Shown here: positions 12,339 to 25,219 of the stretch, one piece after another | Position numbering within the stretch: the first letter of the stretch is position 1 | How the letters are laid out: the number at the start of each line of letters is the position of its first letter | Assembly (NCBI RefSeq): GCF_030269925.1 | Contig: NC_085127.1 | Coordinates: forward strand, 8,501,501 to 8,565,500 | Direction: 5' to 3' | Length of the DNA stretch: 64,000 nt | Origin: Bombyx mori | Taxonomy: Eukaryota; Arthropoda; Insecta; Lepidoptera; Bombycidae | Program-made: the position numbers and the translations under genes | The notes under the pieces: model-generated | The model's database searches: none | Seen by the model: the letters and a program-made list of their open reading frames with translations, nothing else | Told to the model about the DNA's origin: nothing

Positions 12339-12757
12339 TCTATATATTAATACGTGAAGCAAAAACATTGTATCCCTTTTTACGAAAATTGCGCGGACGG
12401 AGGAGTATGAAATTTTCCACACTTATAGAGAATATAGAGAAGGAGTGCACAATGCTAATATTTTTTTTAAATAATGCATAAAAGATACATTAAATCAATA
12501 AAGAAAACATTACACACACTACATACCATGTATTTGACGCACACACGCATGCATACTATTTATTGTCAAACTTTTGTTCTTGACGTCTGTTGTCAAATTG
12601 AGAATAGATTAAATATTGTTTGTCTTTGTTAATATTTTTTACAGTGTAGTCTTTGCGAAATTTGTGATTATAGAAGTATAAAATACAATCATAATAGTGG
12701 ACAAACTTACAATTCCAATTAATTAGAGTCGAATTTCGACTACTGCGGGACCTCTAG
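12339..12757 (+). mobile_element. Non-autonomous Helitron, copy D1
   Basis: 419 bp that starts TCTATATATTAATACG after a host A and ends CTAG before a host T. Just before the end is a perfect palindrome, AGTCGAATTTCGACT (12,727-12,741), followed by 12 nt and then CTAG. A 5'-TC, a terminal hairpin, a 3'-CTRR and insertion between A and T are the Helitron signature. A second copy in the opposite orientation lies at 55,563-57,262. There is no coding capacity, so it would depend on an autonomous Rep/helicase element. Confidence 0.8.
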
Positions 12758-13399
12758 TACTATTTAAACGCTTTGATTCCGTTACTTGCAGAGTACGACT
12801 TCAAATTCATAACGAAAGAGTCACTCATTCAAATTCATTCAGTAGCCTTGGGATATTTTAATATTGTGCCTAATTTGATAAACCGAAATAATATTATTTG
12901 AAGATCACCGTTGTATCCGGAATCCTCACGTTTTTAATTAATACATATTATTAATTATAACATTTCGTGAGATAAGCTTTATGGAGGTGTCAAAATGAAA
13001 GCCATTTCATTAGAGATCAGAGATGAGCCGCCAAATCTTTTGAGGTCATCTCGCGGGTAAACGTTTACACAGAGTTTAAAATACATATTATTATCTTACA
13101 TCGTCACGTATCGAATGACTATTACAGTCGAAACACAAATTTTCTATAGTTAATCATTAGAATCCTAGATTTCATTAACGATTATATTCAATTTATATTG
13201 ACAGTTTACGTGTTTTAAAATATATTCCCAAAAATGATAACTGAAAAATATTTTATTAGTCTAAGGATTAATCGTTGGGAAATTCGGCCACAAAACTAGA
13301 ATCGGAATCAATAATTTACACTAAATATACTATTAATAATAGTTTCATATCAATTTAGCATTAATAATGCTACTGTTCAATATAAATGTAGTACTAATT

Positions 13400-13550
13400 T
13401 TACTGAGACTATACTGAGCCTTTAGAACTTATATCTCAAGGTGGGTAGCGCATGTACGTTGTAGATGTATATGGACTCCAGTGACCACTTAACATCAGGT
13501 GGGCTGTGAGCTCGTCCACCCATCTAACTAATAAAAATAAAATAAAAAAA
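13400..13550 (+). repeat. 5'-truncated family A retroposon
   Basis: 3' part of family A from CTGAGACTATACTGAG through CAGGTGGGCTGTGAGCTCG to an AATAAAAATAAAATAAA tail. A 92-codon ORF over its tail is incidental. Confidence 0.7.
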
Positions 13551-13889
13551 TCTTATACAATACTCGTACAAAGCAAAAAAGGATTCGAATTTCAATTCCC
13601 TATATTTTGTAATTGTTTGCTGGTAACCATGAACACTATCAGCCTTGGACGGGTCGAACTGTCGATCGTCAGGCAAACACTCAGAGTGCCCACCGAGGCT
13701 CTAAGTACACAGATAAGGCTCATTACGGCAATTAGTGGAGCAAACATGGTCGGCCTAGATACGTGTCAGGCTGTGTTGACATGAATGTGCGTCTGTCTGT
13801 ACGCGTTCGCTATAACCACTACGATATAATACCTTGTAACAACTCATAATTTTGAGAAATTATTGTAACACCATAAAGACCAAATGTCG

Positions 13890-14002
13890 TTTTTTTTAAT
13901 GCCCTAGTAGGCAGACGAGCGTATGGCCCACCTGATGGTGAGTGGTTACCGTCGCCAAAAGACTTCAGCAATGCCAGGGGCAGAGCCAAGCCGCTGCCTA
14001 CC
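13890..14002 (-). repeat. Family B retroposon
   Basis: On the minus strand it reads GGTAGGCAGCGGCTTGGCTC, then CCCCTGGCATTGCTGAAGTC, ending in GGGCATTAAAAAAAA. Other copies are at 25,096, 33,464 and the right edge. Its last ~60 bp resemble the 3' end of family A. Confidence 0.75.
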
Positions 14003-14098
14003 ATTTCACTATCTTTTTAAATACATAATATGTACTAACGAACGCGGCAACACAGTCCAGACATAGCACAAAAAGAAGTCTTGCAATGAAACTACTTT

Positions 14099-14342
14099 AC
14101 TGGTGGTAGGACCTCTTGAGAGTCCGCGCAGGTAGGTACCACCACCCTGCCTATTTCTGCCGTGAAGCAATAATGCGTTTCGGTTTGAAGGCTGGGGCAG
14201 CCGTTGTAAGTATACTTAAAACCTTGGAACTTATATCTCAAGGTGGGTGGCGAATTTACGTTGTAGATGTCTATGGGCTCCGGTAACCACTTAACACTAG
14301 GTGGGATGTGAGCTTGTCTACCAATCTAAGCAATAAAAAATA
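14099..14342 (+). repeat. Family A retroposon
   Basis: Near full-length copy of the common form, from ACTGGTGGTAGGACCTCTTG to GCAATAAAAAATAA. Confidence 0.8.
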
Positions 14343-14960
14343 ATCTAGAACTGAATTATTGCTGTGTGCAGATTAATAGAATAGGCTGGGTAATGTATTA
14401 ACAAACCATACCTTACTATTACTATAACATACAGTTGAGACTTCAACTTCGCATTAAGAAAGATAACGGTATCCATGTAGTGATGTATATGGGCTTGAGT
14501 AATTTTTAATACTAGATGCGCCATAATGCGTCCATCTCCCTTCCATATCGTTCCCTCACTGCTGAGGATCGCGACTACATGTAAATTTCTTCCACAGTGT
14601 TCGATCCTGGGTGGCATGGATCGCATGGTATAGACTACCACTAAGTGCTTTCCTTACTAGGTCTGTCCATCTAGCTTCTTAGTAATTAAAAGTTTATTGG
14701 TTAAAAAAGGAAAGGTCTGCTGCTCAATTGTAATCGGTGATAGGCACTACAAAGACTATTGTTTAAAACTTGAAAACATATCATTTAGCTTCAGAGATTG
14801 TCGAATGTCGAAGTCTCGGTTTCGTTGTAGTGATTATCACGCTATTCAGATTAATTGTCTCGTGACAGAAATAACTAATATAGCGGAGCGCCACGGACAT
14901 TGTTGCTTTTCGTGAATTTACTGCGTATTGCGGTTCACAAATAGCTTGTATCTATATCCT

Positions 14961-15154
14961 TTCATGTACCCAGTACTAATGACAATAATGTCTCGGAGTC
15001 AATTGTCTATATTAAATGTATATAGGCATACAGACGCATAGATCGACTAGGCGTAATTTCATGTATGCAGTACTAATGACAGTAATGTCTCGGAGTCAAC
15101 TGTCTATATTAAATGTATATGGACATCCAGACGCATAGATCGATTAGACGTAAT
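14961..15154. repeat. 97-bp tandem duplication
   Basis: Two consecutive units, 14,961-15,057 and 15,058-15,154, each with AGTACTAATGACA, AATGTCTCGGAGTCAA and ACGCATAGATCGA. They differ at a few positions, so the duplication is not brand new. Neither unit has a coding frame. Confidence 0.8.
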
Positions 15155-15237
15155 TTCAAGGATGAGGTTTTTATTTCCCAATTTCTCTACAGAACCCTAA
15201 AATTAGAGCGCAATCGACTTGTTTTAAAATTTAACCC

Positions 15238-15332
15238 ACCGGGTTTCTCGCTGGATAGAAGATCCATGGTTGGCGATTCCGATCAGGCGGTAGATTCGGC
15301 GCATCTACCGCAACTGAACACTGTGAGCTCAT
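15238..15332 (+). repeat. Degenerate family C fragment
   Basis: CCGGGTTTCTCGCTGGATAG, GGCGGTAGATTC and TGAGCTCAT follow family C in order, with deletions. Confidence 0.45.
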
Positions 15333-17959
15333 AACCAGTCACGGCGAAGACAGAATAGCCTCACGAAGCTACTGTCAGAAAGACACGCAAAAAAAATTAA
15401 ATTGAATGAAAAATTGAGTTTGATTTGAAATATCGCGACAAAAGAAAATCGTGTATACGAAATCACTTTTCTTATAAAGAACACAGTTTGCTTAGTACCC
15501 CATCGGAATGATAGCGCTCGTGCTGACAATAATGGAAAATACTAACGGCATACGAAATTTTGTATTAACTTTCACCGATTAAGGTGTAACGTAGGCATTA
15601 TTACGATATTACACAGTGCTCCATAACCGCATCTGTAAAGGAATCGGTGCGTGACTCGATCAGAGTTGCTGTTACCTTCCAAATAACTTGCAGTACAATA
15701 ATAACTCGATACTCACATTTTGTGATCGCCTTATTACTTAGTATTTGTTGCGTCCGCCGCGAAAGTTTGAGCACCGATAATATAACCCAGCTCGAATAAA
15801 AGAAATATGGAAGTTCGTTTGGCAAAAAAAAAAGTTGTTTCGATGGATTGTTTTCTCTGGTCTTTTATGTCGCATCGGATAACACTTGCTGATGTTATAC
15901 AGTACTTATGTACATATGTTTAATATCTCTTCCAGAGCCCTGCGGTTTTGGCGTCCTGCAGTGCAATGTCTTTATTTTATTACTGCAAGCTAAGGTCTTT
16001 GAACTTAGACAGTGCCTTCTTGAATCAATTCATAGCTGAGCTAAAAATACGTGTAAATCTTAAAAAATTTCACCGCCGTTATAATCCAGCGATTCACAAA
16101 CACATTTTGAGTAAAAATTATATATTAGTAGTCAACCTTGAATTCATTAAAGGCTTTTATCAAATTGTTTTCGCAACATTAAACTTCAATGACTAAGTTG
16201 AAATGTAATTGTAGTAAATTCAAAGCGATTACACAAACGCTAATTGTTATGCAAATAATTTTGAACGTAATGACTTGAAACTCAGAACCTGTCTGCTCTT
16301 GAGGTATCGATATAACAAATGCGTGTATTTATAACCCGTTCACTGTGTTTAACTCAAATCTAAATAACATATATTAGGAATATTTTCTTTAGATAACATC
16401 TTCAAATTTCCTGATCGTGCAAAAAGATCTTCGCAATTTCGAACCACTTAAGGATTTTTGAGTTACGATCGCAAATTTGAGATGTGGTATCATGGATTGA
16501 ACAATCAAAAAGATATAAAAAAAAAAATACACGGTACAGAATTCTGGATAATTTGCAGCGTATTATTTATTAATTGCAGAATTTAATAAATTAATAATCA
16601 AATTGTGATTATACAACTTTTCTACACATCGTTTTTCTTGATAAGTATAAAGATTGAACCGATGACATTTAACATATGCTTGTATCTGAGAGAAGTCTGA
16701 TATAAAGTAAGCAAAATTATTTCAGCCGTTTGATCGCTGAATGCATAAACAAAGTCTAACCTTGCAGTTTAGCCTTGGCCTTAAAATTATATTTCGTAGA
16801 TCTTCTAGAACACATTATATAACAGAAATATACGAAGAGCGCGCCGCCCGTATATGTATGGGGTATGGCGGGAAACGGACGGTTTTATGTTAAGAAAAGT
16901 ATAGAAATAAAGATCGCGGCAATATTAAAATTATGAACATATATCAATTGAAACGAGCTTACGGTTATCCTGACGCTAACAGTTCACGGAACCATTCAAA
17001 TATGTAATTTAGTTTTGGAGAATATCTGTCGTATAATTTACATCGCGATGTCTATGGGTTCCGGTAACTGAAAACCATGTGGGCTGTGTCGTTAGGCCGT
17101 GTTTCACTTAGCAGAAAAACTTGAAATATTTAGTTGGAGCACCTAACATGATAATAGTCCGTCTGCGTATTTTTGTGAACTATAATTGGCTACTTACATT
17201 ATTCGTACGTAATATTCTGACATTATTTTTCTGGCTAATAAATGCGTCAAAGATAAAATACAAAAAATGTACTTTATTGCTATTCATTTTTGTACACTAA
17301 TTGCTATTTTTATTCTAATTACGTCTTCAGTAGGGCGAGCTAGCTGTTATGCTAATACAGTTAAGAGTTCGACTTAATGTCTCAAGGTTGCTCATGGAAA
17401 GCGGCTGCCTAAGGCCAGTTTACTAAAAAAAAATACACGTAAAACTGAACTCGGGTCATTAATCTTACTCGACTACCGGCATACAAATCCGTACAAAAGG
17501 AATCTTACATAATCCTTGCGATATACTTCGCTTATTGTATTACAATAATTGCCGCATAAATATGTATGAGTTGAATTTCACAGACATACAACAGCATTCA
17601 GACTGTCAACTTTTTGTCCTGCTGCCATTAAAAATGTATGAACCTGACGCACCATTTTCGTTGACACGAGACAAAAATTTCGTCGGGGTCACACCGTCCG
17701 CGCCCCATTCCTTTAAGAATGAAGATAACGGTTTTTATTGAGGTAATCATGTGTATTTTTTATTAGCCTTAAAGGCACAAGCGATTACCAACCAGATGTT
17801 CAGTCGAGAAAGTGTCCTAGTATTAATATGTTTTCGCAATTCTTGTCGTGCAAACTAAGTACAAAAACTGCCCGAGCGGCTTCTAGTTTGTGGCGCGAGT
17901 GTGATGAGAGTGATAGCAACAACGCTTCCGCGAAACGAATTTTCCAGTCGACTCGAACT

Positions 17960-18211
17960 TTCTTTTTATTTATTTATTGCTTAGATGGGTGGACGACTCA
18001 CATCCCACCTGATGTTAAGTGGTTACTGGAGCCCATTGACACCTACAATGTAAATGCGCCACCCACCTTGAGATATAAGTTCTAAGGTCTCAAGTATAGT
18101 TACAACGGCTGCCCCACCCTTCAAACCGAAACGCATTACTGCTTCACGGCAGAAATAGGCAGGGTGGTGGTACCTACCCGCGCGGACTCACAAGAGGTCC
18201 TACCACCAGTA
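17960..18211 (-). repeat. Family A retroposon
   Basis: Complete common form in reverse: starts TTTTATTTATTTATTGCTTAG and ends GGTCCTACCACCAGTAA. An 85-codon ORF across its edge is incidental. Confidence 0.8.
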
Positions 18212-19329
18212 AGTACCATTATTGATACCATACAGTACAGTACCATTATTGATGCATAAAACAAATTACAATACAGTTACAGTACAAATTAGCTAAATCG
18301 TACAAGTAGTACCTAGATCTAATCTGGATTGCAATCTAAATGGTATATGCACTCAGCAAACCCATATTAATGTACATAGCTTTGGCTATTGAAAATAATA
18401 TTAAAAATAAAAATAAAATTACGAGACCCAGGAAAAAAAAAACGGTATCCACATAAGTAGACAACAATACAATAAAAACAAACATATTGATAACTAGCCA
18501 TTGTTAAATAGGATATCCTTTACACATCTGACAAATCCCCTGAGTCTAGGTTCAAAGATTTCTGACTCTGATTATATCGTTTTAGCGTACCTATTACGAA
18601 CGATTAAGACTACGTTTTAAAACCATCAAGGATTTGGTCGAAACTGATCAATTACGCCGATCGTTTCAATATATTTCGTTTTATAGTCTCGGCGATTTCG
18701 AGTTGAATTATATATGCCCAATTACACTGTCGCATCGGATACTAGTTTGGCGATTTTGTTTAAAATAAAGTTCATAGATGAGATTGTAAATAATTCAATA
18801 AATCCAGGCTACAATATTGTAGCAAAACCGTAAATTTTAAATTGTCAGTGCAATTATTCGAACCTCGTCTTTAAGCAATTTTATTGACTCGCCGTCAATA
18901 TTTTGCGATTTTATAATTTTGATGATTATCACTATATTACACATACCATAAAAATAATAAATCTATAAAAATATTTTTTTTTGGATTAAAGGATTTTTCT
19001 TAGCCCGAAAGGTTTTCCAGTTTCACCAGGACAGGTGGGCGAGCAAAAGCTCAGCCAGGAAAAAAATTATTCTGAAGACAAGATAAATATAGCATACAGA
19101 AAAGTGATTTTGAAATGAACGAAGATTAAATGTTCCAAGCTGTACAAATACACATTGTTACTATGTAACACTAACCAGTAAGAGTTAATTAAACTCAGCC
19201 GTTAGCTGAATTAAATTAAACTGAACTGATTAATTGTTACGACATACATAAGTCACTAATTGCATAAAAATAGTTTAACCTTTCAATTTCCGGACTAAAT
19301 CATACGAAAATTAAAATTAAGCTTTCTTC

Positions 19330-19785
19330 TTCTCAGTCGTGTCACTCTTGACAGAGTGGTCGTGATCGTCATGTAGTGTTGGAAGGGGCAGACTTGATGC
19401 GTCTCACGATGTCGCGCCATCTCTCCCTGCTCGAAGCCATTCTACTGCACTCATTTAGGGGACCTCCCACTGCAGTTTTAATTTGGTCGGTCCACCGCAT
19501 TGGTGGCCTCCCGCGCGGTCTTGTACCATCAACGCTTCCCTGTACAACGAGGCGATCTATGGACCGGCTATCTCGTCGCGAAACGTGTCCGAAGAAATTC
19601 ACCATTCGAGACTGTACTATATATACCAAATAGACGCTGCTTGATGCCGAGTTCCTGAAGTAAGTCGGTCCACGAAACTCCAAGCATTCTTCTCCAGCAC
19701 CACATTTCCAGAGCGTCTATTTTCTTCCTTTTCACGTCTCGCACGGTCCACGTCTCAGCAGCGTATATAAAAGCTTTATGATCTA
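19330..19785 (-). pseudogene. RTE-type non-LTR retrotransposon, 3' end of pol (broken)
   Basis: Two minus-strand frames, offset by a frameshift near 19,570, give the region after the reverse transcriptase. The first (about 19,780-19,560) reads YAAETWTVRDVKRKKIDALE then MWCWRRMLGVSWTDLLQELG. The second (19,683-19,369) reads NFFGHVSRRDSRSIDRLVV then RPRGRPPMRWTDQIKTA and RWRDIVRRI. These A-L-E-M-W-C-W-R-R-M-L and G-R-x-P-x-R-W-x-D blocks are typical of RTE/BovB-like insect retrotransposons annotated as endonuclease/reverse transcriptase. No RT catalytic core is present. It is a dead 5'-truncated copy inside intron 2. Confidence 0.75.
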
Positions 19786-20606
19786 TTTAAATCTTAGCAA
19801 AATAAAAACTTGAAATTTTCATGAATTCCTTTATTAAAATCATTCTTCATAAATTCATCAAAACATTATCGGCTTTAGTAGCGGCTATAGAAGATTTATC
19901 GATACTTAATATTAAGAACAAGAATGCGACTATACCTTCCAGATAAGGAATTCATTAAATCTAACCTGAGATAAAACGAGCATTAAACTCGATTAGGAAA
20001 ATTGTAAGCATTGGTTCTTTGATCAGGTTAACTAGATATGTAATTGATTTATTCAATGCAGTGTTATCTTTTGAAACTACAATGTCGTTTTAGTTGTCGC
20101 CATTTTGAAAATTGTTAAAATTTATCAAAACTGCTAAATGTTTCGTTGAATTGTTTCAGGGGAAGTTCTTGTGATATGAAATATTTAGAGGCTTATGGAG
20201 TGTGAAAACGTTGATTTTTATTGTTATCGAACATTTGTGATCTATTTTGTTCAAATTTCAAACGAAAACAAACTATTTAATTTTTTTTATTAAAACTATT
20301 TTTGCGGTTTAATTCCGCATTTTAATTGTCATTATTTTTGACGATTCGAACATACGAATACATAACAGTTTATGTGGACACGAACGACGTTCGTCAGTCA
20401 GTCAGTTTTTTTTTGTCTTTATTTTAAGAAGATTATTCACCTAGTGAATATGCCACTCCATTGTACAACAAAAGAGAGTAACAAAATAATTATATAAACA
20501 ATAAAGGAAACTGTTATCGTCTCTGAAGGCCCACCAAAACTGTTTTATAAAATGTGACAGCCATTTCGGATTCCGGAAAGGCTAATACGTAATTTACACC
20601 TGTAAC

Positions 20607-20815
20607 TTATCGAAAATCTGTATATTTTGCAAAGAATTGTTGTCTCAAATCATCGTTCCGCGCACACTTCATCATAATGTGAGTAGCATCTTTCACAACA
20701 TCACAAACTGAACACTTGGGATCAGAAGCCTTCGCCATTAAATGAGCAAATTCATTGAGTGGAATGTGCCCGGAACGGAGTCTATGTAATAAGAATAAAA
20801 AACGCGAAACAAATC
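20607..20815 (-). pseudogene. Jockey-like non-LTR retrotransposon, C-terminal fragment
   Basis: The minus strand from 20,815 reads VSRFLFLLHRLRSGHIPLNE, then FAHLMAKASDPKCSVCDVVK and DATHIMMKCARNDD, ending at a TAA near 20,608. The R-L-R-S-G-H followed by C-x2-C-x(n)-H-x4-C is the zinc-like C-terminus of the second ORF of many insect non-LTR elements. Only this C-terminus remains. Downstream minus-strand sequence to about 20,430 may be its 3' UTR. Confidence 0.7.
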
Positions 20816-22261
20816 TGTAAAAGTAGTTATAATTATGTCTACGACTCGAAGGATACGAATAAAATACTATATTTTAGTGCATAATCCTATCGTAGAATGT
20901 CAATATACCTACATCTGTTGAAACTATTCGATTTCCTTGTACTACGTACAACAACTATATCTACAAAATAGCTATTTAATCGCATAATCGCCGTTTGAAT
21001 GAAAAAACAAACAAACAAAAAACAAATTTATATACAGTGCTGAAATCCATACTTGCGAAATATTACTATAGATGAAATACACCAATTTTTTGAAACTATC
21101 CAAGAGCCACGTGTCGTACATGACCAAAATAAAACTGTACAAAATTCAATTAAATTGGATAAATAACGAACCAAATAATACATATAGCGTCAATAATCCA
21201 TTTTTTATTTAAAAACGCAGATAAGAATGTGAATTTTAATCTTAAACAATACTAGAGCTATTATATTAAAATGATTTCATAAGCTAGACTAAAACAAAGT
21301 GAGTCAGACATGGTTTAGTTGATAAGTTTTGTAGAGAAGTGAAAAACTGGAACGGAAATAGCCTGCAGAATTTATTGGTCTCAGTAAGAAGTATGTGTAT
21401 TCGGCGGCTAGCCAACAACTTGTCTGAAATTAATAATTTCGTATCAAACAGTACTAATGCAAAACATAGATGCATGCATTTTTGTTAAAGTCGTAATGAC
21501 AATAAAGGCAAAGGGCTGAAGATAGTTATTGATTTTGACAATTATTTTTTAGGCAGTAAATGTGAAAAAAGTTTTTATGAAAGGTAAATAGATATATCAC
21601 ATATAACATTATTAAATCTATTTCTATGATTTAATCTCGTGTTGTTATTGTCATTTTATTATTACCAAAAGTTTTGAATTCTTTACAGTTTTCGTTGTCA
21701 CGGACGATTGAATGCGAGATTAAACCGTAAAAGTACTTTATACTATATATAAGGGATACAACGTGTTCATAACATTTTTAAAATTGGCATTTAGATTTTC
21801 ATTTATGAATTAAAAGGAGCTCCATTTAAATTGAATTAAAACACATCTTATTTTTAATTAAAACAAGCATGTTCGTGGAAATTTAAATAAAATAAAACAT
21901 TGCAGAAGAACGTTCGCAATGGATTTCATAGCTTTAAAAATACAATTAGTCTTGAGTTGCGACAGGAGTATTAGTAAAATTTTTATTTGAAAAACAGCAG
22001 ACGGATTTAAAAGATTTATGTGCATATTCTGAGGAAACGAGTGGCTCGACATGCGACTAATACTGTAATACAATACATATATAATACCCAAGGTCAGTTG
22101 GTAGATTTCGTTACTAATTTTGTATTTTGAGATAAGGTTGGGAATTAGGGACCGTACAGGAAAAATCAACGTAAAATACGGTTCGAATTGGGAGCTTGCT
22201 CCGCCTTTTGGAGACGGTTAACAAGATGATGCGCCGCGACAACTGCGAGACACACAGGCAA

Positions 22262-22263
22262 AC

Positions 22264-22297
<34 letters not shown>
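22262..22297. repeat. (CA)n microsatellite
   Basis: About 17 CA units interrupted once by GC; the overlapping Cys/Val-rich ORFs are artefacts of it. Confidence 0.95.
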
Positions 22298-22298
<1 letters not shown>

Positions 22299-22564
22299 AT
22301 TGGGTGTCCATATTTACCACATTGTAAGATCGAGTTAATTTGAGTCAATAAAATATAAGATTTACTATATGAAGTGATAAATTTTACTAGTATAAGCAAA
22401 ACGCTAGAACTTTATTAGCGCAGCTTTCTGCAACGAAATATAATAAATATAAGCTGTACATTAGGACAGGAGTAAGTGCATCAGCAGGATTTGACAACTT
22501 AATTTTATCTTCCATTTAAATTAAGATAAGCATGTATCATTTCGGCTTCAGCGGTGATTTTCAT

Positions 22565-22829
22565 ATATCGTCGCTGTCAAACCAAAATCTGCTACGTGCA
22601 AAAACTCTATTTTGAATTAACGAGTAAAAACATTTTCGTGTAAAATTTTATATGAAGGTGAATTTTTAAGAACCATATCAAATGAAAGTTATAGAGAAAT
22701 ATTAAGGCTATAGATACATAACAATTTTTTTTATATGGTAGATAGGGCTGTGTGAACTGTACGAAAAGGTCAAAAAGTAAAAATCTCAACAAGTGCACAT
22801 AGCAGATTTTGGTTTGACAACGACGATAT
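22565..22829. mobile_element. MITE with ~36-bp terminal inverted repeats
   Basis: 265 bp bounded by ATATCGTCGCTGTCAAACC ... ATCTGCTACGTGCA at the left and its near-perfect reverse complement at the right (TGCACATAGCAGATTTTGG ... CGACGATAT). The arms differ at about two positions. The interior is AT-rich and non-coding. No clear target duplication is visible, so the superfamily is undecided. Confidence 0.8.
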
Positions 22830-23200
22830 GTTGTATGTGCTTCGTAACTGTGACATCATAGGTTCCGATTGGTTTTGAACATCTCACAAGCGATCTCGAA
22901 AATTAGTTTCAATTATATTAACGAGTTAAACAAATTAGGAGACATTTAAAAATGAGCACAAAAAAGATTTTGTTTGATTCCCAATTGTACTCTTGTACGA
23001 TTTAAGTTAACTAATCGAGTCTATAAAACAGTGTCATTTTCACGGCCATATTGCATGTGGTACTCAAGTCGATAGCATGTCATTGTGTCAGTTTCCAATT
23101 GGTTTCTCGCAAATGATACAGAGTCGCACCGTGACTAATATTAATTTGATGTGATTGATTATTTAGACTTTTTGCTCGAGATCATTGAACTACACAACAC

Positions 23201-23218
23201 ATATATATATATATATAT
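23201..23218. repeat. (AT)n microsatellite
   Basis: Nine AT units. Confidence 0.9.
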
Positions 23219-23920
23219 TTGTAAAACAACAAAAAACACACACAAAGGAACATTGTTTTCTACAATACTAAATCGAAGATAAATCGATTTGGTGTGATGA
23301 AATATATCAAATGACAACATTCGCGTCGTGGTTCGAGAGACGTGATAAAAGTTAGCTGTACGATATAGAAAAGCCAAGTTCAAATATTTGAGAAGGTCGG
23401 ACGATTCGCGATAGGCAAAAAATAAACTGTGTCAGTGACGCTGGCAACAGATAGTGGCGCACACGCACATCTCTCTCCTTATCTTTCATGATTTATAAGG
23501 CAAAAAAATTATTAATTGTATTTCAAAATAAAAAATTAATTTAATAAACTTCAACAAAATGAAATTTAATGGTATTATATAATTTTTGTCGGTATTGACG
23601 AGTCATAGCCACAATTAAAACTGTTACCTACGGTTTAATCTCGCGGTTTTTATTGCCATTATATTATTTCCGACGGTTCGAATGCCTTACAGGTTTAAAA
23701 TGCTTTAATGCCTCTGAGCATCATATCAAGCAAGATCGAGGGACTGCTGGTTAATAGCCTTTGCAGTAGGCACTTAGGAAAAAATATTGTAATAAACAGT
23801 CAGATATTAATATGTCAGGTTATAAGTAATACTAACAAAATGTATGGTTTTTACTGATGTAAAGATTTAAAAAAACAGTCAGCGAATAGTAGATGTCAAC
23901 GAATGACATTTAATCGTCGG

Positions 23921-24011
23921 TGATCACAAAAACTGTGAGTCCAGCAGTGGACGACTGTGGGCTGTTGATGATGATGATGATGATAATGATAATGATGATC
24001 ACAAAAACTGT
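23921..24011 (+). mobile_element. 59-bp LINE tail with 16-bp target site duplication
   Basis: TGATCACAAAAACTGT occurs at 23,921-23,936 and again at 23,996-24,011. Between them are 59 bp reading CCAGCAGTGGACGACTGTGG then (GAT)n. The CAGCAGTGGACG...GGGCTG(ATG)n form is a common 3' end of lepidopteran non-LTR elements. This is an extremely 5'-truncated insertion. Confidence 0.8.
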
Positions 24012-24438
24012 ACAGTATTCGAAATTTTGCAAATAATATTGTAATAACAATAAAAAACACGAGACGAAACCGTAAAAGTAGTTTTAGTTAAATAATTCAA
24101 TATTTTATTTTTTATTTTAATCGCATTTCAATTAAAGATTTTTGTTTTGTAACTGAAAATTCACGATCAGCTGCTCTTCTCTAAGCACACGATGCCCATG
24201 AACTTAACGTTATCTTTGTTGTATGCTCTTGTATTTACTATCGTATAACTACAGATAAGTATTTGATAAGATCCGTTTCTTGACGTGAAAACCTGTGATT
24301 GTGCATCTGAAGACGGATGTTTGTTCATGAAGATGTCTTTATTTTAAGAGTTTTGACAACGGAATAAATCTCACGAAATCGATACACTTTCAGGCTATTA
24401 AGTACATTTTAAACAGTTATGTCGAACTTTTTTTCACA

Positions 24439-24657
24439 CGAGTAGGTACCACCACCCCACCTATTTCTACCGTGAAGCAGTAATGCGTTTCGGTTTGAAG
24501 GGTGGGGCAGCCGTTGTACTGTAAAAACTGTGACCTTAAAACTTATGTCTCAAGGTGGGTGGTGGCATTTACATTCGAGATGTCTATGGGTTCCGGTTAC
24601 CATTTAACACCAGGTGGGCCGTGAGCTAGTCCAACCATCAATACTATAAAAAAAAAA
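24439..24657 (+). repeat. Family A retroposon, 5'-truncated
   Basis: Begins at GAGTAGGTACCACC, about 30 bp into the usual form, and ends with a run of A after CAATACTATA. A second degenerate A-like scrap follows at 24,690-24,755. Confidence 0.75.
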
Positions 24658-24953
24658 GATGGAACTGCTCTTAGCGGCACACTACATAGATATATCGCCA
24701 CCGGGCCTAGCTTTGCCAAGAAGCAGCCATGGGTTCCGGTTTGAAGGGTGGGAATGACAAATTGGTAATAAAAATCTTTGAATTTCTTCTTATGTTTTGT
24801 TAATTCGAATCTCTTGTCGGTACTCTCTGTTAGGCAATAACACCTATCTACTCACAATGAATTTAAACGTCATCCAACATTTTCTATATTCGCATCAAAT
24901 ATTTATCATGTCGAAGGCAATAAAATAATTTTAAAGTATTTATAAGTATTTTT

Positions 24954-25085
24954 AACGGCCGTATGGTGTAGTGGTAAGTGACATGGTCACTACACAAGGG
25001 GGTCGCGGGTTCGAATCCCTCTAAGGGAAGATATTTGTATGCTAAATATAAAATGTCTTTTCCAGGGTTATGGATGTAGGTATAT
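24954..25085 (+). repeat. tRNA-derived SINE head
   Basis: GGCCGTATGGTGTAGTGG (A-box-like) and GGTTCGAATCC (perfect B box) are spaced as in a tRNA, followed by a non-tRNA body (GATATTTGTATGC ... TCTTTTCCAGGGTTATGG). The presumed acceptor arms do not pair, so this is a SINE head or tRNA relic rather than a tRNA gene. Confidence 0.65.
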
Positions 25086-25095
25086 TAAAATATAG

Positions 25096-25219
25096 GTTTT
25101 TTTATTTTTTTTTATTGCCCTTGTATGCAGACGAGCATACGGCCCACCTGATGGTGAGTGGTTACCGTTGTCCATGGACTTCAGCAATGCCAGGGGCAGA
25201 GCCAAGCCGCTGCCTACCG
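25096..25219 (-). repeat. Family B retroposon
   Basis: Same form as 13,890-14,002; poly-T at left, CCGCTGCCTACCG at right. Confidence 0.75.

Noticed and set aside
24954..25030. A possible functional tRNA gene (A and B boxes)
   Set aside because: The acceptor strands do not pair, the T-arm has a mismatch and the sequence continues into a SINE-like body.
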